Source: Bacillus sp. HMF5848 (GTDB lineage Bacteria; Bacillota; Bacilli; Bacillales; HMF5848). Taken from it: a stretch of 64,000 bases of DNA. The position numbers and the translations under genes were made by a program. Below, piece after piece: positions 38,367-48,859 of the stretch; the first letter of the stretch is position 1; each line of letters starts with the position of its first letter. The stretch is taken from contig NZ_RWIV01000001.1 of assembly GCF_003944835.1 (NCBI RefSeq), forward strand, positions 2,388,501-2,452,500. Reading direction: 5' to 3'. Under the pieces are notes generated by a model. That model was given only the letters and a program-made list of their open reading frames with translations. It did no database searches and was not told the DNA's origin.

Positions 38367-38897
38367 CTATTGCAGTAATGTTCCAAAATGGCTTCTTAAC
38401 TGCTCTTCTGTCTGTTCTCCCGTCACGACTTGGATAACAGTACCAGATTTATCTATCAATACGCTTGTCGGAATAGGATTTATGTTGTATGCTTCCAAAA
38501 CTTCACCATCTTTATCAAGAAGTACAGGAAAAGTTAATCCCATTTCATCGACAAATTTCTGTACAGCCAAGGAAGATTCTCCTAAGTTTACCGCTATAAC
38601 AACGATACCCTTATCTTTTAATTCTTCATAAAGTCTGTTCATCGCAGGCATTTCACGTTTGCAAGGTTCACACCAAGTTCCCCAGAAATTCAGGAAAACA
38701 CCTTGACCCTTATAATCAGAAAGTGTGTGCTTAACTCCCTGCAAATCCTCTAACACAAAGTTAGGGGCAGTATTTCCAAGAACAGCTGTCTCTTTTGATA
38801 CGAAAAAATTAGTGTATAAAGTATAGACAATGGCTGCTAGTAACACTAGGAGAATAGCGGAACGCATAATTAGTCTCTTTTGCTTCAATATTCTCAC
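38367..38897 (-). CDS. resA: Thiol-disulfide oxidoreductase ResA
   Basis: A 176-residue membrane-anchored thioredoxin-fold protein: helix about 10-30, active site WCEPC (about 73-77), cis-Pro loop NPIPTSVLID. It reduces the CXXCH cysteines of apocytochrome c. The frame opens at GTG 38897; TTG 38888 is better spaced from GGGAGA and is equally possible. Confidence 0.94.
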   Translation of the reverse strand: MRILKQKRLIMRSAILLVLLAAIVYTLYTNFFVSKETAVLGNTAPNFVLEDLQGVKHTLSDYKGQGVFLNFWGTWCEPCKREMPAMNRLYEELKDKGIVVIAVNLGESSLAVQKFVDEMGLTFPVLLDKDGEVLEAYNINPIPTSVLIDKSGTVIQVVTGEQTEEQLRSHFGTLLQ

Positions 38898-38997
38898 TCT
38901 CCCTGAGATATCTTATATGAGTATACCATTTTTACATCATAATCGTAGTGTTATTCCCACGCTCAATATGTGACAAATTTGTGTCATTTTTCTGTTA

Positions 38998-39738
38998 TTA
39001 AAAAATAATTCGTGAATCTTTACTTGTAGCCAATGCACGTAATCGTTTTACCTCATGTGGGCCTATTTCTCGCGCATCACCAGGTCTTAAGTTACCAAGA
39101 TGAAGAAAGCCATATCGTTCACGTTTAAGCTTAACTACCTCATGCCCAATTGCTTCAAACATTCTTCTAACTTGGCGATTACGTCCCTCATGAATTGTTA
39201 GTTCAACAATAGTTGTGTCTTTACGGTTATCTGTTGAAATAATTTTTGCTTTTGCTGGAGCGGTTTTTCCATCAGATAATACGACACCTTTTTCAAGTTC
39301 TTTTAATTTGTACCGATTTACTATCCCTTTTACTTTTGCTACGTACACTTTGTCAATTTCAAATTTAGGATGCATAAGGAGATTGGCAAATTCACCATCA
39401 TTTGTTAACAGTAATAAGCCTGATGTATCGTAATCTAAACGACCAATTGGATATATACGTTCCTTTACATGAGGAAAGAAGTCTGTCACAACTTTACGAT
39501 TCTTATCGTCAGTAACTGCTGAAATAACACCACGTGGTTTATACAGCATGTAATATACCGGTTCTTCCTTTGATAATGGCACTCCATCTATCTCTACTTT
39601 ATCGTTTGCTCCTACCTTCACACCTAGTTCATTTACAACCTTACCATTTACTTTTACTCTGCCTTCTATAATCATTTCTTCTGCTTTACGACGCGAGGCT
39701 ATGCCTGCGTGTGCAATGACCTTTTGTAGTCTTTCCAT
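38998..39738 (-). CDS. rluB: 23S rRNA pseudouridine synthase RluB
   Basis: A 246-residue enzyme: S4 domain (about 1-60, RRKAEEMIIEGRVKVNG) and RsuA/RluB catalytic domain with YPIGRLDYDTSGLLLLTNDG (catalytic Asp). Modifies helix 89-93 region uridines of 23S rRNA. GAGGTGA precedes ATG. Confidence 0.93.
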   Translation of the reverse strand: MERLQKVIAHAGIASRRKAEEMIIEGRVKVNGKVVNELGVKVGANDKVEIDGVPLSKEEPVYYMLYKPRGVISAVTDDKNRKVVTDFFPHVKERIYPIGRLDYDTSGLLLLTNDGEFANLLMHPKFEIDKVYVAKVKGIVNRYKLKELEKGVVLSDGKTAPAKAKIISTDNRKDTTIVELTIHEGRNRQVRRMFEAIGHEVVKLKRERYGFLHLGNLRPGDAREIGPHEVKRLRALATSKDSRIIF

Positions 39739-39927
39739 ATTGTCGTCACCTCGTACACAATCTTACGCTTTTCTTGTATGATTAGCAAGTTGAACACATT
39801 AACATGTTTGCTTCATAACTATTAACTTTAGTATTTACAATCAATGCTTTTCATGTGTAAAATTTTAACCTAAAATATGTTATGATAACAACGAAAACTT
39901 ACATATTATATTTAAAGGAGAATGTAA

Positions 39928-40857
39928 ATGGAAAAGGTACTTATATTCGGACATAAAAATCCTGATACTGATAGTATTACATCAGCAATTGTGTATGCTG
40001 ATTTAAAACGTGAGCTTGGAGTGGATGCAGAGCCAATTCGTCTTGGCGAACTTAATGGAGAAACACAACATGTTTTAAACTATTTTAAGGTAGATGTTCC
40101 TCGTTTTGTTGAGAATGTTTCGAGCGAAGTTCAAAACGTTATACTAGTGGACCATAATGAGCGTCAACAAAGTGCCAACGACATTGACAGTGTTCGCGTC
40201 CTTGAAGTAATTGATCACCACCGCATAGCAAATTTTGAGACTAGCGATCCTTTATATTATCGAGCTGAACCAGTTGGTTGTACTGCTACTATTTTGTTAA
40301 AGCTTTATAAAGAAAAAGGTGTGGCTGTAAAAAAAGAAATGGCGGGGCTTATGCTTTCTGCTATTATTTCTGATACGTTACTTTTAAAATCACCTACTTG
40401 CACTGATGAAGATGTTGCTGCTGCTAAGGAACTAGCTAGTTTAGCTAAAGTAGAGCTGGAGTCATACGGATTAGACATGCTAAAAGCAGGAGCTGATATG
40501 AGTAGTAAATCAGTTGCGGAGCTATTAAGTTTAGATGCAAAAGAATTTCAAATGGGTAGTAAAAAGGTTGAAATTGCTCAAGTCAATGTAGTAGATGAAA
40601 ATGATGTCTTAGGACGACAAGCAGACTTGGAAACAGCAGTAGAAGCAATCATCGCGACAAAGAATCTAGATTTATTTGTATTTGTAGTTACAAATATCTT
40701 AACAAATGATTCCGTTGCTTTGACACTTGGTAATTCAACGGAAGCTGTTGAAAAAGCCTATAATGTTACGTTAGATAACAACACAGCTGTACTAAAAGGT
40801 GTTGTCTCGCGTAAAAAACAAATCGTACCAGTATTAACAAATATTTTAGGTAAATAA
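39928..40857 (+). CDS. ppaC: Manganese-dependent inorganic pyrophosphatase
   Basis: A 309-residue family II (DHH) enzyme: [19 protein letters not shown], and the C-terminal SRKKQIVP substrate-binding motif. Hydrolyses pyrophosphate in the cytoplasm. AAAGGAG before ATG. It lies between rluB and spmB, which are adjacent in B. subtilis. Confidence 0.96.
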   Translation: MEKVLIFGHKNPDTDSITSAIVYADLKRELGVDAEPIRLGELNGETQHVLNYFKVDVPRFVENVSSEVQNVILVDHNERQQSANDIDSVRVLEVIDHHRIANFETSDPLYYRAEPVGCTATILLKLYKEKGVAVKKEMAGLMLSAIISDTLLLKSPTCTDEDVAAAKELASLAKVELESYGLDMLKAGADMSSKSVAELLSLDAKEFQMGSKKVEIAQVNVVDENDVLGRQADLETAVEAIIATKNLDLFVFVVTNILTNDSVALTLGNSTEAVEKAYNVTLDNNTAVLKGVVSRKKQIVPVLTNILGK

Positions 40858-40895
40858 TACATCTCACAAGACAACAATTTAACTAGTATTCAATA

Positions 40896-40935
40896 AAGGA
40901 ACAGCCACCAAGAGACGAGAGGCTGTTCCTTTTAG
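40896..40935 (+). terminator. Terminator of ppaC
   Basis: GGAACAGCC (40898-40906) pairs with GGCTGTTCC (40921-40929), then TTTT. Confidence 0.8.
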
Positions 40936-41087
40936 TTAACTATATAAATAAACAGCTTATTACAGCTAAACAAAACAATAAGCGCTTGGGTGTAAAGATC
41001 AGAGGTTTGAAGGGCGATTTTTTGTGTTTACGTGCAAAAGAAAAAATTTCGAGTTCAAAGTCACACTCTATTTTGAAGAATTCGTTA

Positions 41088-41621
41088 CTAGCTCCCAAAA
41101 ATCAATGTAACAATGATTATTGCTGCTATAACTCCAACGGCATCAGATAACAAACCAACCTTCAATGAATCTCCCATTTTCTTAATTCCAATTGCACCGA
41201 AGTACACAGTAATAATATACAAAGTTGTATCCGTACTACCCTGCATGGTAGAGGCTAATCGACCAATGAATGAATCTGGTCCATAGGTTGCTAGAATATC
41301 AGATGTTAGTCCTAACGCTGCTGTACCTGAAATAGGACGAATGAGAGCAAGCGGGATAATCTCTGCTGGTACACCAATGGTTTGAAGAAGTGGCTTTAGC
41401 ATGTTAATAAAAAATTGCATAGCCCCTGATGCACGAAATACTGTTATAGCTACTAACATCCCAACCAAATAAGGGATAATGGAAAAGGCAATTTGAATTC
41501 CCTCTTTCCCCCCCTCTACAAATGTTTCATAAGTAGGAACTTTTTTATAAGTGCCATATAACAAAATAAAACTAATCATTAGAGGGATAATCCATATAGA
41601 TATCAAACTAACAATCTCCAT
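41088..41621 (-). CDS. spmB: Spore maturation protein SpmB
   Basis: A 177-residue nucleoside-gate-like membrane protein with IRPISGTAALGLTSDILATYGPDS as in SpmB. With SpmA it affects spore-core dehydration. It begins directly after the spmA stop. Confidence 0.93.
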   Translation of the reverse strand: MEIVSLISIWIIPLMISFILLYGTYKKVPTYETFVEGGKEGIQIAFSIIPYLVGMLVAITVFRASGAMQFFINMLKPLLQTIGVPAEIIPLALIRPISGTAALGLTSDILATYGPDSFIGRLASTMQGSTDTTLYIITVYFGAIGIKKMGDSLKVGLLSDAVGVIAAIIIVTLIFGS

Positions 41622-42215
41622 TTATTTTTCACCTTTTTTCAATCGTCGATAATAAAAATAGCGATCTATTAAAATAGCACCTATAGTAGAACATATAGTA
41701 GCAAGCAATGTAGTTCCAACAATCTCTGTCGGATCTGCTGAATCATATGTCATACGTATCGCAATAACAGTTGTTGGAATAAGTGTTAAGCTTGATGTAT
41801 TTAATGCGAGTAATGTTATCATCGAGCGACTTGCGTTATTTTTATTGTTATTTAATTTCCTTAGTTCTTCCATTGCTTTAATCCCCATTGGTGTAGCTGC
41901 ATTCCCTAATCCGAACATGTTGGCAATCATATTAGACAAAATATATCCTTGGGCAGGATTATTCTTTGGTACATCAGGAAACAACCAAGTAACAAATGGT
42001 CTAAAAAGACCTGCTAGTTTCTCTAATAAACCAGCAGCTTCAGCGATTTTCATCAAACCAAGCCAAAACACTAAAATACTAATTAGACCAATTGAAATGG
42101 TAACTGCTTCCTTAGCACCGTTGAATATCGCTTCATTAACATCATTCATTGTACCGTTAATCATCGCAAATAAAATGCCGATAACTGTTAGGGCAACCCA
42201 AATAATATTAACCAT
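41622..42215 (-). CDS. spmA: Spore maturation protein SpmA
   Basis: A 197-residue membrane protein of the nucleoside-recognition (Gate) family, with GLGNAATPMGIKAMEEL and NTSSLTLIPTTVIAIR. ATG 42215 follows AGGTG by 6 bases. It overlaps dacB by 8 bp; dacB-spmA-spmB is the B. subtilis operon order. Confidence 0.92.
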   Translation of the reverse strand: MVNIIWVALTVIGILFAMINGTMNDVNEAIFNGAKEAVTISIGLISILVFWLGLMKIAEAAGLLEKLAGLFRPFVTWLFPDVPKNNPAQGYILSNMIANMFGLGNAATPMGIKAMEELRKLNNNKNNASRSMITLLALNTSSLTLIPTTVIAIRMTYDSADPTEIVGTTLLATICSTIGAILIDRYFYYRRLKKGEK

Positions 42216-43350
42216 AGGATACACCTAACACTAACGCAAACAAATTCTTAAAATAATCAAAAATGCTTTGAGACGGTTTTTCAACTTCACCATTATCAAA
42301 ATATATTGGTAATTCTCCAATCGACTCTTCATCTAATGTAATTTTAAATGCCCCAACAATACTAGGTACATCTTTTGCCGTCTTCCAGCCTTTTGTAGCC
42401 GGATCCATTAGCTCAATAGATATTTCAACCTTGCTTTTCTCGTCTTCTGTTAAAGGATAAATAAAATCTCTTGTTACAAAAAGCTTGTCTTTATAAAAAT
42501 CATTTTCTATCTTTTTTAGCGTCCCTTTCTCTTGAATAAGAACAAGGTCAAAATTATGGAAGCTGTTTTCATACATACGAATGTGATCATTCCAATCATC
42601 AGGCGCATCGATCGTTACTGCGATTAAATCATGGCCATCTTTTGAAGCTGTAGAGACTAAAGTACGCCCAGCTCGCTTCGTATAACCTGTCTTGCCTCCG
42701 TTACAATACTCATACTTTTCGGTTAATAAACGATTTTTGTTTTTCCATGCGTAATTCCACGTTTCTGCTCGATATATTTTAGTTCCTGCAATTTTTCGAT
42801 ATGTTTCATTTTGCATTGCGTATCGAGTTAAAATGGCCATATCATACGCACTTGAATAGTGATTTTCATGATCATCAAGCCCATGAGGATTAGCAAATTC
42901 AGTGTTAACCATACCAAGCTCAGTTGCTTTCTGGTTCATTAAAAACACAAAGCCTTCTAAGCTCCCACCGACATGTTCCGCAATAGCAACAGCTGCATCA
43001 TTACCAGAACGAAGCATTAAACCGTATACAAGATCCTTTAACTTCAATTTTTGTCCTTGTTCAAGGTAGATGGATGATCCTTCTGTGTACACTGCTCGTC
43101 TACTTGCTATTGCCATTTCTTCTAATTGACCTGATTCAATCGCTAAAATGGCCGTCATAATCTTTGTTATACTCGCAATCCGTCTAGGGGTATGAGCATC
43201 TTTTTCATAAAGTATTCTCCCTGTTTCTTGATCAATTGTGACAGCACTTCTTGCGCTAACACTGTAACTAGCTTGTGTATGTAGAGGAAATGTTGTAAGT
43301 ATTAATAAACAAGCAAAAGTGACTAGCAGCATCTGTTTCAGAATCTTCAC
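42208..43350 (-). CDS. dacB: D-alanyl-D-alanine carboxypeptidase DacB
   Basis: A 380-residue sporulation penicillin-binding protein. Signal peptide (about 1-27), active-site SITK motif, SGNDAA (SxN) and KTGYT. It trims spore cortex peptides. Start GTG 43350, matching the family length and spaced from GGAAGGA. Confidence 0.94.
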   Translation of the reverse strand: MKILKQMLLVTFACLLILTTFPLHTQASYSVSARSAVTIDQETGRILYEKDAHTPRRIASITKIMTAILAIESGQLEEMAIASRRAVYTEGSSIYLEQGQKLKLKDLVYGLMLRSGNDAAVAIAEHVGGSLEGFVFLMNQKATELGMVNTEFANPHGLDDHENHYSSAYDMAILTRYAMQNETYRKIAGTKIYRAETWNYAWKNKNRLLTEKYEYCNGGKTGYTKRAGRTLVSTASKDGHDLIAVTIDAPDDWNDHIRMYENSFHNFDLVLIQEKGTLKKIENDFYKDKLFVTRDFIYPLTEDEKSKVEISIELMDPATKGWKTAKDVPSIVGAFKITLDEESIGELPIYFDNGEVEKPSQSIFDYFKNLFALVLGVSYG

Positions 43351-43457
43351 TACGTATCCTTCCTCTCTCGGTGTTTTGTAAAAGTTTATGCAGGACAAGT
43401 GTCATTATGCCCTTTTATAGCCAGTTCCAAAACTACTTTTTTAAGTTTGCGTAATAC

Positions 43458-43505
43458 AATAAAAAAACTTGCTCCAGATGTACCTTCTGGAACAAGTTTT
43501 ATTTT
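43458..43505 (-). terminator. Terminator of sodF
   Basis: AACTTG-TTCCAGA pairs with TCTGGAG-CAAGTT, then TTTTTTT on the minus strand, immediately past the stop. Confidence 0.85.
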
Positions 43506-44357
43506 TTAGTATGGCTGCCAACGTAATTTTGAAGCCTCCTCAAAGCGTTCTTCAACAAATGGCCAGTTAATCAAATTCCACCAGTTCTTTACATAAGACT
43601 TGCGATCCGTTTTATATTGTAAGTAATAAGCATGTTCCCAGACATCAAGGGGTAGAATCGGAATAGTATCCCATTGCGTAAATAATTGTTGCTTTTCTGT
43701 TTGTAAAATTTCAAGACGCTGTGCCCGTGGAGCCCAAACTAATATGGCCCAACCTACACCTTCAGCCTGTTCAGCAGCTTTAGAAAAATGAGCTTTAAAA
43801 TCATCGAAGCTACCAAAATCCATGTCAATTTGTTTGAGTAACTTCCCCTTCGGCATTCCACCACCTGTAGGCGTCATTACATCCCAAAAAAGAGTATGCA
43901 AGTAGTGCCCAGAACCATGAAAAGCAGCTTCTCTCTCCCAATGTTTTAATAAGTCATAATCCCCTGTTTTACGAGATTGTTGCATTTTCAGTTCTGCTTT
44001 ATTTAGACCGTCGACATAGCTTTGATGATGCTTTGTGTGATGCAATCGCATAATTTCTTCATCAATATACGGTTCGAGAGCATTATAATTATAAGGTAAA
44101 GGCGGCAAAGTATGCTGACCTATTGGAACACGCTGACGATCTGAGCGATTTTCGATGGCACTCTGTAATTGTCTAACACACACATCCAACTGACGAACGG
44201 TGTCTTGTGTAGCGGACTTGTTCGTTAAAGTAGATATTTCTTGAATGATTGAGGATAGTGTACTACTTCTAGCATCCTCAGTAACTGCTTTTTCAACCTG
44301 TTGAACCCACGATTGAACGTCCTTTACATATTGTTCATACGTAAGCTGTCTGTCCAT
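43506..44357 (-). CDS. sodF: Fe/Mn superoxide dismutase with N-terminal extension (SodF type)
   Basis: A 283-residue protein. About 80 helical residues precede a normal SOD domain (LPPLPYNYNALEPYIDEEIM). Metal ligands lie in HHTKHHQSY, HGSGHYLHTLFW and DVWEHAYYLQY. The extension is as in B. subtilis SodF. The 387 bp upstream (44358-44744) show no gene. Confidence 0.93.
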   Translation of the reverse strand: MDRQLTYEQYVKDVQSWVQQVEKAVTEDARSSTLSSIIQEISTLTNKSATQDTVRQLDVCVRQLQSAIENRSDRQRVPIGQHTLPPLPYNYNALEPYIDEEIMRLHHTKHHQSYVDGLNKAELKMQQSRKTGDYDLLKHWEREAAFHGSGHYLHTLFWDVMTPTGGGMPKGKLLKQIDMDFGSFDDFKAHFSKAAEQAEGVGWAILVWAPRAQRLEILQTEKQQLFTQWDTIPILPLDVWEHAYYLQYKTDRKSYVKNWWNLINWPFVEERFEEASKLRWQPY

Positions 44358-44744
44358 AGGTTTCCCCCTTAAAAAAAATCATCGACAAATTGTATGCACG
44401 TGAAATTGAAATAAGACTAACTAGATTTTTGAGCATCTATTTCTTGCTTAGTCTAATAAATACTTGCATAACTTTTATGCCTCCGTCCCTTCTAAACAAG
44501 AGTTAAACAGGTACCCTCTTCTTTGTTCTAAATAAGATGAGAAATTGGACTTTTCACAAAAATCAGAATCTATATCTAATCATTCGAAAAGATACGAAGA
44601 TTATTTCTAGAAGTCTCATGGCTCTTAAAGTTAGAGAGCATTAAAAATCAATTGGAATATTGTACATTTTAAAAAACATCAATAAAAACCTCATGATTCC
44701 TTCTCCACTCACATAACATTGTAGAAGAAATCATATGAGGTGAT

Positions 44745-45557
44745 ATGATGAATCCAACAATTCGAGATGAGGCTTTATTCGAAGCGAAGTTTTGGATGCA
44801 AGTGCTAGGTGATCACGCTAGGTTTATTTACGATTCATTAGCTCCTTCAGAAACAGTATTTATTGCGAAAGCCGAGGATTTTATTAAATCGTTCGATATA
44901 CTGTTTGATACAGCTCGAAAATCTATAGCACAAGATGAGCTTAAGACGTTATTGAGAAACGGCATAAATGAGGCTAATCAATTAAGAGCATTCAAGCTTA
45001 CTATTTTAGAGAAACAGCTTGTGGACGACGTTGCTATTTCCTTACCCCCTTCCTTTCTAAATCATATGGTTAATGAGCTAGATGAATGGTTAAGAGTAGC
45101 AAATTCATTATTAGAGGAACAAAGCCCTATTGCTCATCCTTTGCATCACGATCTATTATGGTTACTTGATGCTGCGGGGCATGCTGGAGCAATAAACGAT
45201 AGTCTTGACCGTGTTGAAAAAGATTTGAAACAAAAAAGTGCGGATTACACAAAACAGTGGGAGGACTTCTATCTTAAAGCCGTGGAGTTAGTAGGGTATC
45301 TTCGAGCAAATATATCTCAATTCCCGGCATTACAACGATTTCATAATGACATCGAAGTCACTATGAAGGTCTTCAAAAGCTTTTTACGGGAATTAGAAGA
45401 GCTTGGATTTACGAAAAAGTCGCTTGGTACTTTAACTCCGCTCATGGCAGATCACATGGCTCGTGAAGAATGCTACTACTTAACAAAGCTAGCACAAACA
45501 ACAGATGTTGTTTCGCAACCTAAATGTGATCCTACAAAACCACGAACTGAACTATAA
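44745..45557 (+). CDS. DUF2935 protein
   Basis: A 270-residue all-helical protein with two related halves, each carrying an E/H-rich helix (ALFEAKFWMQVLGDHARFI near 9-27; HHDLLWLLDAAGHAGAIND near 126-144), and a final MADHMAREECYYL. This suggests a ferritin-like metal site. Found in spore formers; function unknown. GAGGTGAT precedes two adjacent ATGs, so the start may be 44745 or 44748. Confidence 0.8.
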   Translation: MMNPTIRDEALFEAKFWMQVLGDHARFIYDSLAPSETVFIAKAEDFIKSFDILFDTARKSIAQDELKTLLRNGINEANQLRAFKLTILEKQLVDDVAISLPPSFLNHMVNELDEWLRVANSLLEEQSPIAHPLHHDLLWLLDAAGHAGAINDSLDRVEKDLKQKSADYTKQWEDFYLKAVELVGYLRANISQFPALQRFHNDIEVTMKVFKSFLRELEELGFTKKSLGTLTPLMADHMAREECYYLTKLAQTTDVVSQPKCDPTKPRTEL

Positions 45558-45570
45558 GTTTATTCACACA

Positions 45571-45602
45571 AACTAACCACTTTTTTAAAAAGTGGTTAGT
45601 CT
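45571..45602. terminator. Hairpin between DUF2935 gene and sipS
   Basis: A near-perfect palindrome (CTAACCACTTTTTTAAAAAGTGGTTAG) between convergent genes, probably a bidirectional terminator. Confidence 0.65.
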
Positions 45603-45607
45603 CAATG

Positions 45608-46231
45608 TTAATTATTCATAGGACTTACTTTATTTAAAGGATAAAATCGGACTAATATTTTCCCTACTAAATTATCAAGTGGTACCGGGCCAATTACTCG
45701 ACTATCTAAACTACGATTACGATTATCTCCCATCACAAATACATGTCCATCTGGGACAGTCACCGAAGTAAATGATATTTCCATGTCCTCTTTAATGTAA
45801 GCTTCATCAAGCTCTTCTCCATTACGATACACTTTTCCATCTATATACTCAAGCTTATCACCTGATTTACCAATCACTCTTTTCACCCATAAATCTTGGT
45901 TGTTTGTGCCATTTACAATTTTATTTATAATAGGACTCTCTAGAAATGAATCCTTGATCGTTCGTTTTCGATTGATACGCTTATCTACAACTACAATATC
46001 ATTATAATCAGGCATATCACTTATGACATACGCACTCTTGTAAACTAATACAAGATCACCTTGTTTATCAGTATTAGTAGGATCTGTTCCTTCTAGTGTA
46101 GGTTCCATTGAACTACCATTTACTACATAGGGCTGTACAACAAACGCACTAATAACAATTGCAAGTGTAAATCCAATTAATAGTGCTTTAACCCAACCTA
46201 GTGTTTCCTTTATAAATGAAGTATTTCTCAT
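45608..46231 (-). CDS. sipS: Signal peptidase I
   Basis: A 207-residue protein from ATG 46231 (AAGGAGAAG upstream). One membrane helix (about 12-32), catalytic Ser in GSSMEPT, catalytic Lys in VKRVIGKSGD, and the GDNRNRSLDSR box. Removes signal peptides on the outer membrane face. The symbol follows the Bacillus paralogue near the rib operon and could equally be another sip paralogue. Confidence 0.88.
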   Translation of the reverse strand: MRNTSFIKETLGWVKALLIGFTLAIVISAFVVQPYVVNGSSMEPTLEGTDPTNTDKQGDLVLVYKSAYVISDMPDYNDIVVVDKRINRKRTIKDSFLESPIINKIVNGTNNQDLWVKRVIGKSGDKLEYIDGKVYRNGEELDEAYIKEDMEISFTSVTVPDGHVFVMGDNRNRSLDSRVIGPVPLDNLVGKILVRFYPLNKVSPMNN

Positions 46232-46361
46232 GACTCTTCTCCTTATATACAATCTATTACTATCATATCAAAGTATAATACAGAATTCATTATGAAAAAA
46301 AGTGTAGCAATAAATGAGATAATGTACCTATGTATTTTTAACAAGCCTGTTGTTGAACACA

Positions 46362-46390
46362 TAAAAAAGCCGCAGATTGCGGCTTTTATT
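46362..46390 (-). terminator. Terminator of ypuI
   Basis: AAAAGCCGCA/TGCGGCTTTT stem with a three-base loop and T tail on the minus strand, overlapping the last codon. Confidence 0.8.
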
Positions 46391-46874
46391 GAGACTGTAC
46401 CATTTTTGTTCGGTAATCAGTTTCATAGTATTCTAGTTCTTCACGAATCGTTTGAAACTCTCCTTCTAATGAACTAATAAGCTTTGCAAATGAATTAGGT
46501 ATCGATTGGCGAAATTTAATAGAATTGTGCCCTGTATAAGCTGACCGACTATCCTCATACCAAAGATCTGATTTAGGTGAAAAGAATTCTTGGACACATT
46601 GATGATAAATGCGATATAACGTTCTTTCCGCAGCTGGCTTTGAAAAAGGCTCATTTTGAACTACAACAGCACAAGCATCGAGTCCTTCTTCACAAAATAC
46701 TGATAACCTACGAACACTTGATAGTATCTGTTCATAATACTGCGACTCATCATTTTGTTCTGTTCTCATGTCATTAATAGTCGTATTATTTAAAAATGTA
46801 TTAAGAGATGTGACTGTAGACTTTAAGAATGTTTGAACTTGCTCTATTTGTGTTTTAACAAGTGCGTTAGCCAT
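46386..46874 (-). CDS. ypuI: YpuI-like protein (DUF3907)
   Basis: A 162-residue helical protein with SRSAYTGHNSIKFRQSIP near residue 110. Identified by position between scpB and dacB and by family look. Function unknown. AAAAGGAG before ATG 46874. Confidence 0.78.
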   Translation of the reverse strand: MANALVKTQIEQVQTFLKSTVTSLNTFLNNTTINDMRTEQNDESQYYEQILSSVRRLSVFCEEGLDACAVVVQNEPFSKPAAERTLYRIYHQCVQEFFSPKSDLWYEDSRSAYTGHNSIKFRQSIPNSFAKLISSLEGEFQTIREELEYYETDYRTKMVQSQ

Positions 46875-46912
46875 GAAACGTCACTCCTTTTATAAAAATA
46901 CTTCCTTTATGA

Positions 46913-47323
46913 TTACCCCATAAAGAAAGGTGATCTAATTTCAACACTTTGCTTAAGATTAAGCTCTGTCAATAGAGCTGGGAGCTTATCGAAGTCAAGC
47001 CCTTCAAAATATTTATTAAAATCCTCTTGTTCATTAATGTAAACTTTTCGTTTAGATTGAAGCTCACGGTTTCGCAACAGACATATGAGTGCGACAATAT
47101 CACGAAAATAAATTGGTATTTGACCTGATGTAATAATAGGATCTTGCTCAAACGGTGTAATAGAAGCTAACTGTTCTTCAAAAAAACGAACATACAACAC
47201 ATGAAGTGTTTTTGTTTGTCCTTCTTCATTAATATATGTGACTTCTGATCGGTTAAAAAAGTCTTCTGATGTATTCGGCTTTTCTTTCTCTAATTCATAG
47301 CCTTTACACTCAACTATTCGCAA
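46913..47323 (-). CDS. Conserved protein of unknown function between ypuI and scpB
   Basis: About 136 residues from TTG 47323, chosen because GGGTG lies about 7 bases upstream and the protein then begins RIVECKGYELE. An ATG ten codons upstream lacks a ribosome site. Mixed alpha/beta, no membrane segment, no motif recognised. Confidence 0.65.
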   Translation of the reverse strand: MRIVECKGYELEKEKPNTSEDFFNRSEVTYINEEGQTKTLHVLYVRFFEEQLASITPFEQDPIITSGQIPIYFRDIVALICLLRNRELQSKRKVYINEQEDFNKYFEGLDFDKLPALLTELNLKQSVEIRSPFFMG

Positions 47324-47404
47324 AAATTTACACCCTTTCCCTGATACATACACTAGTAAATTGTTTTAATTTTACCACATTTTCAGAAAAAAGTTAATAC
47401 AGAG

Positions 47405-47989
47405 TTATTCAATACTACGGTCTTGAAACTTTTGAAAAAACAAATCCGCTTCCTCTTGAACGAATTCATCATCCATATTATCTGGAAGTGCAGGAAGCTC
47501 TTCAATCGTTTTTAATCCAAAATAGTCTAGGAACTCTTTTGTTGTTGCATACAAAATGGGCCTACCGGGACTCTCCATACGACCTGCATCCTTGATTAAT
47601 GCTCGGCTTAATAACGTCTGAATAGGACGTTCTGTTTTCACACCGCGAATATCTTCAATTTCAGCACGTGTAATTGGTTGCTTATAAGCTACAATCGCTA
47701 ACGTTTCTAACGCTGCTTGCGATAAATGCGTATTACCTGGTGTTTCCACAAGCTTTTTCAAATATATAGCAAAATCACGCTTTGTAGCCAACTGATATGT
47801 ACCAGCTAGTTCAATAATACCAATCCCACGATTGTCCTTTTCAAAATCAACCTTTAGTTGTTCGATTATTTCCTTTGCACGTATTTCATCAACCTCTAGT
47901 ACACTACTAATTTGTTTAACTGTAAGACCTTCATCACCTACAGCAAACAAGAGACATTCAACAATTGCTTTCCAATTTACAATGTCCAT
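47405..47989 (-). CDS. scpB: Segregation and condensation protein B
   Basis: A 194-residue protein of two winged helices, with the conserved ALETLAIVAYKQPITRAEIEDIRG segment. Forms the condensin complex with ScpA and Smc. GGGAG before ATG; 22 bp after scpA. Confidence 0.95.
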   Translation of the reverse strand: MDIVNWKAIVECLLFAVGDEGLTVKQISSVLEVDEIRAKEIIEQLKVDFEKDNRGIGIIELAGTYQLATKRDFAIYLKKLVETPGNTHLSQAALETLAIVAYKQPITRAEIEDIRGVKTERPIQTLLSRALIKDAGRMESPGRPILYATTKEFLDYFGLKTIEELPALPDNMDDEFVQEEADLFFQKFQDRSIE

Positions 47990-48011
47990 TTAAACTCCCT
48001 TTCTCTAACAC

Positions 48012-48758
48012 TTACTGCAGAAAGTTTGGTATAGTTAGCCAAATATCTGCAAAATTATTTTCCTGTTCTATTATTATACTTTTCGTTTTCATCAATTCAA
48101 GTATAGCCAAAAACGTTACGACCATGTGCTCTTTATCCTGATAAGAAAACAACTCTAAGAAGCTTTTTCTCGCAGAGGGCGCTTTAGACAACTCAGAAAG
48201 GACCTCTTTCATTCGAGACTCTATCGTTATTTCTCGTCTAGCCACCTTCGTATGTAAGGGCTGTTGAAATTTTTTCCGACGCATCAATTTATGAAATGCA
48301 CCAAGCATATCATATAACGATACTTGTAAAGATGATGGATTATCATGTTTCACGCTATATTCACTTAAATCACTAGGGGGTCGCGTAAAAACAAGACTTC
48401 GTTCCTCTTCTAATAGGCGTAAGTCTTCGGCAGCCTCCTTATATTTTCGATACTCTATGAGTCTCTCAACAAGTTCATCTCGAGGATCCTCTTCATAAGC
48501 AAACTCCTGCTCAACATCATCTAGCTCTTGCTTTGGCAAAAGCAATTTACTTTTAATAGCTAGAAGTGTTGCTGCCATTACTAAATATTCACTAGCAACA
48601 TCCAATTGAAGTACCTGCATCGCTTGGATGTATAACATGTACTGTTCTGAGATTTCTGCCATTGGAATATCATATATATCAATTTCCATAGAATTAATTA
48701 AATGCAAAAGTAAGTCTAACGGACCTTCAAAAGCCTCAATTTTCACATTGTACTGCAT
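48012..48758 (-). CDS. scpA: Segregation and condensation protein A
   Basis: A 248-residue kleisin: N-terminal FEGPLDLLLHLI, middle ATLLAIKSKLLLP, C-terminal winged helix (about 175-245). ATG 48758 is used since GGTGGA precedes it and the length matches the family. Bridges Smc heads. Confidence 0.94.
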   Translation of the reverse strand: MQYNVKIEAFEGPLDLLLHLINSMEIDIYDIPMAEISEQYMLYIQAMQVLQLDVASEYLVMAATLLAIKSKLLLPKQELDDVEQEFAYEEDPRDELVERLIEYRKYKEAAEDLRLLEEERSLVFTRPPSDLSEYSVKHDNPSSLQVSLYDMLGAFHKLMRRKKFQQPLHTKVARREITIESRMKEVLSELSKAPSARKSFLELFSYQDKEHMVVTFLAILELMKTKSIIIEQENNFADIWLTIPNFLQ

Positions 48759-48859
48759 TATTCCACCACAATTCATAACATATATACATAAGTATAGTCG
48801 ATTATAGTTCGTTGTCCAAGCTAAATTATGATACACTTTTTAACATAATTAGAAAACGC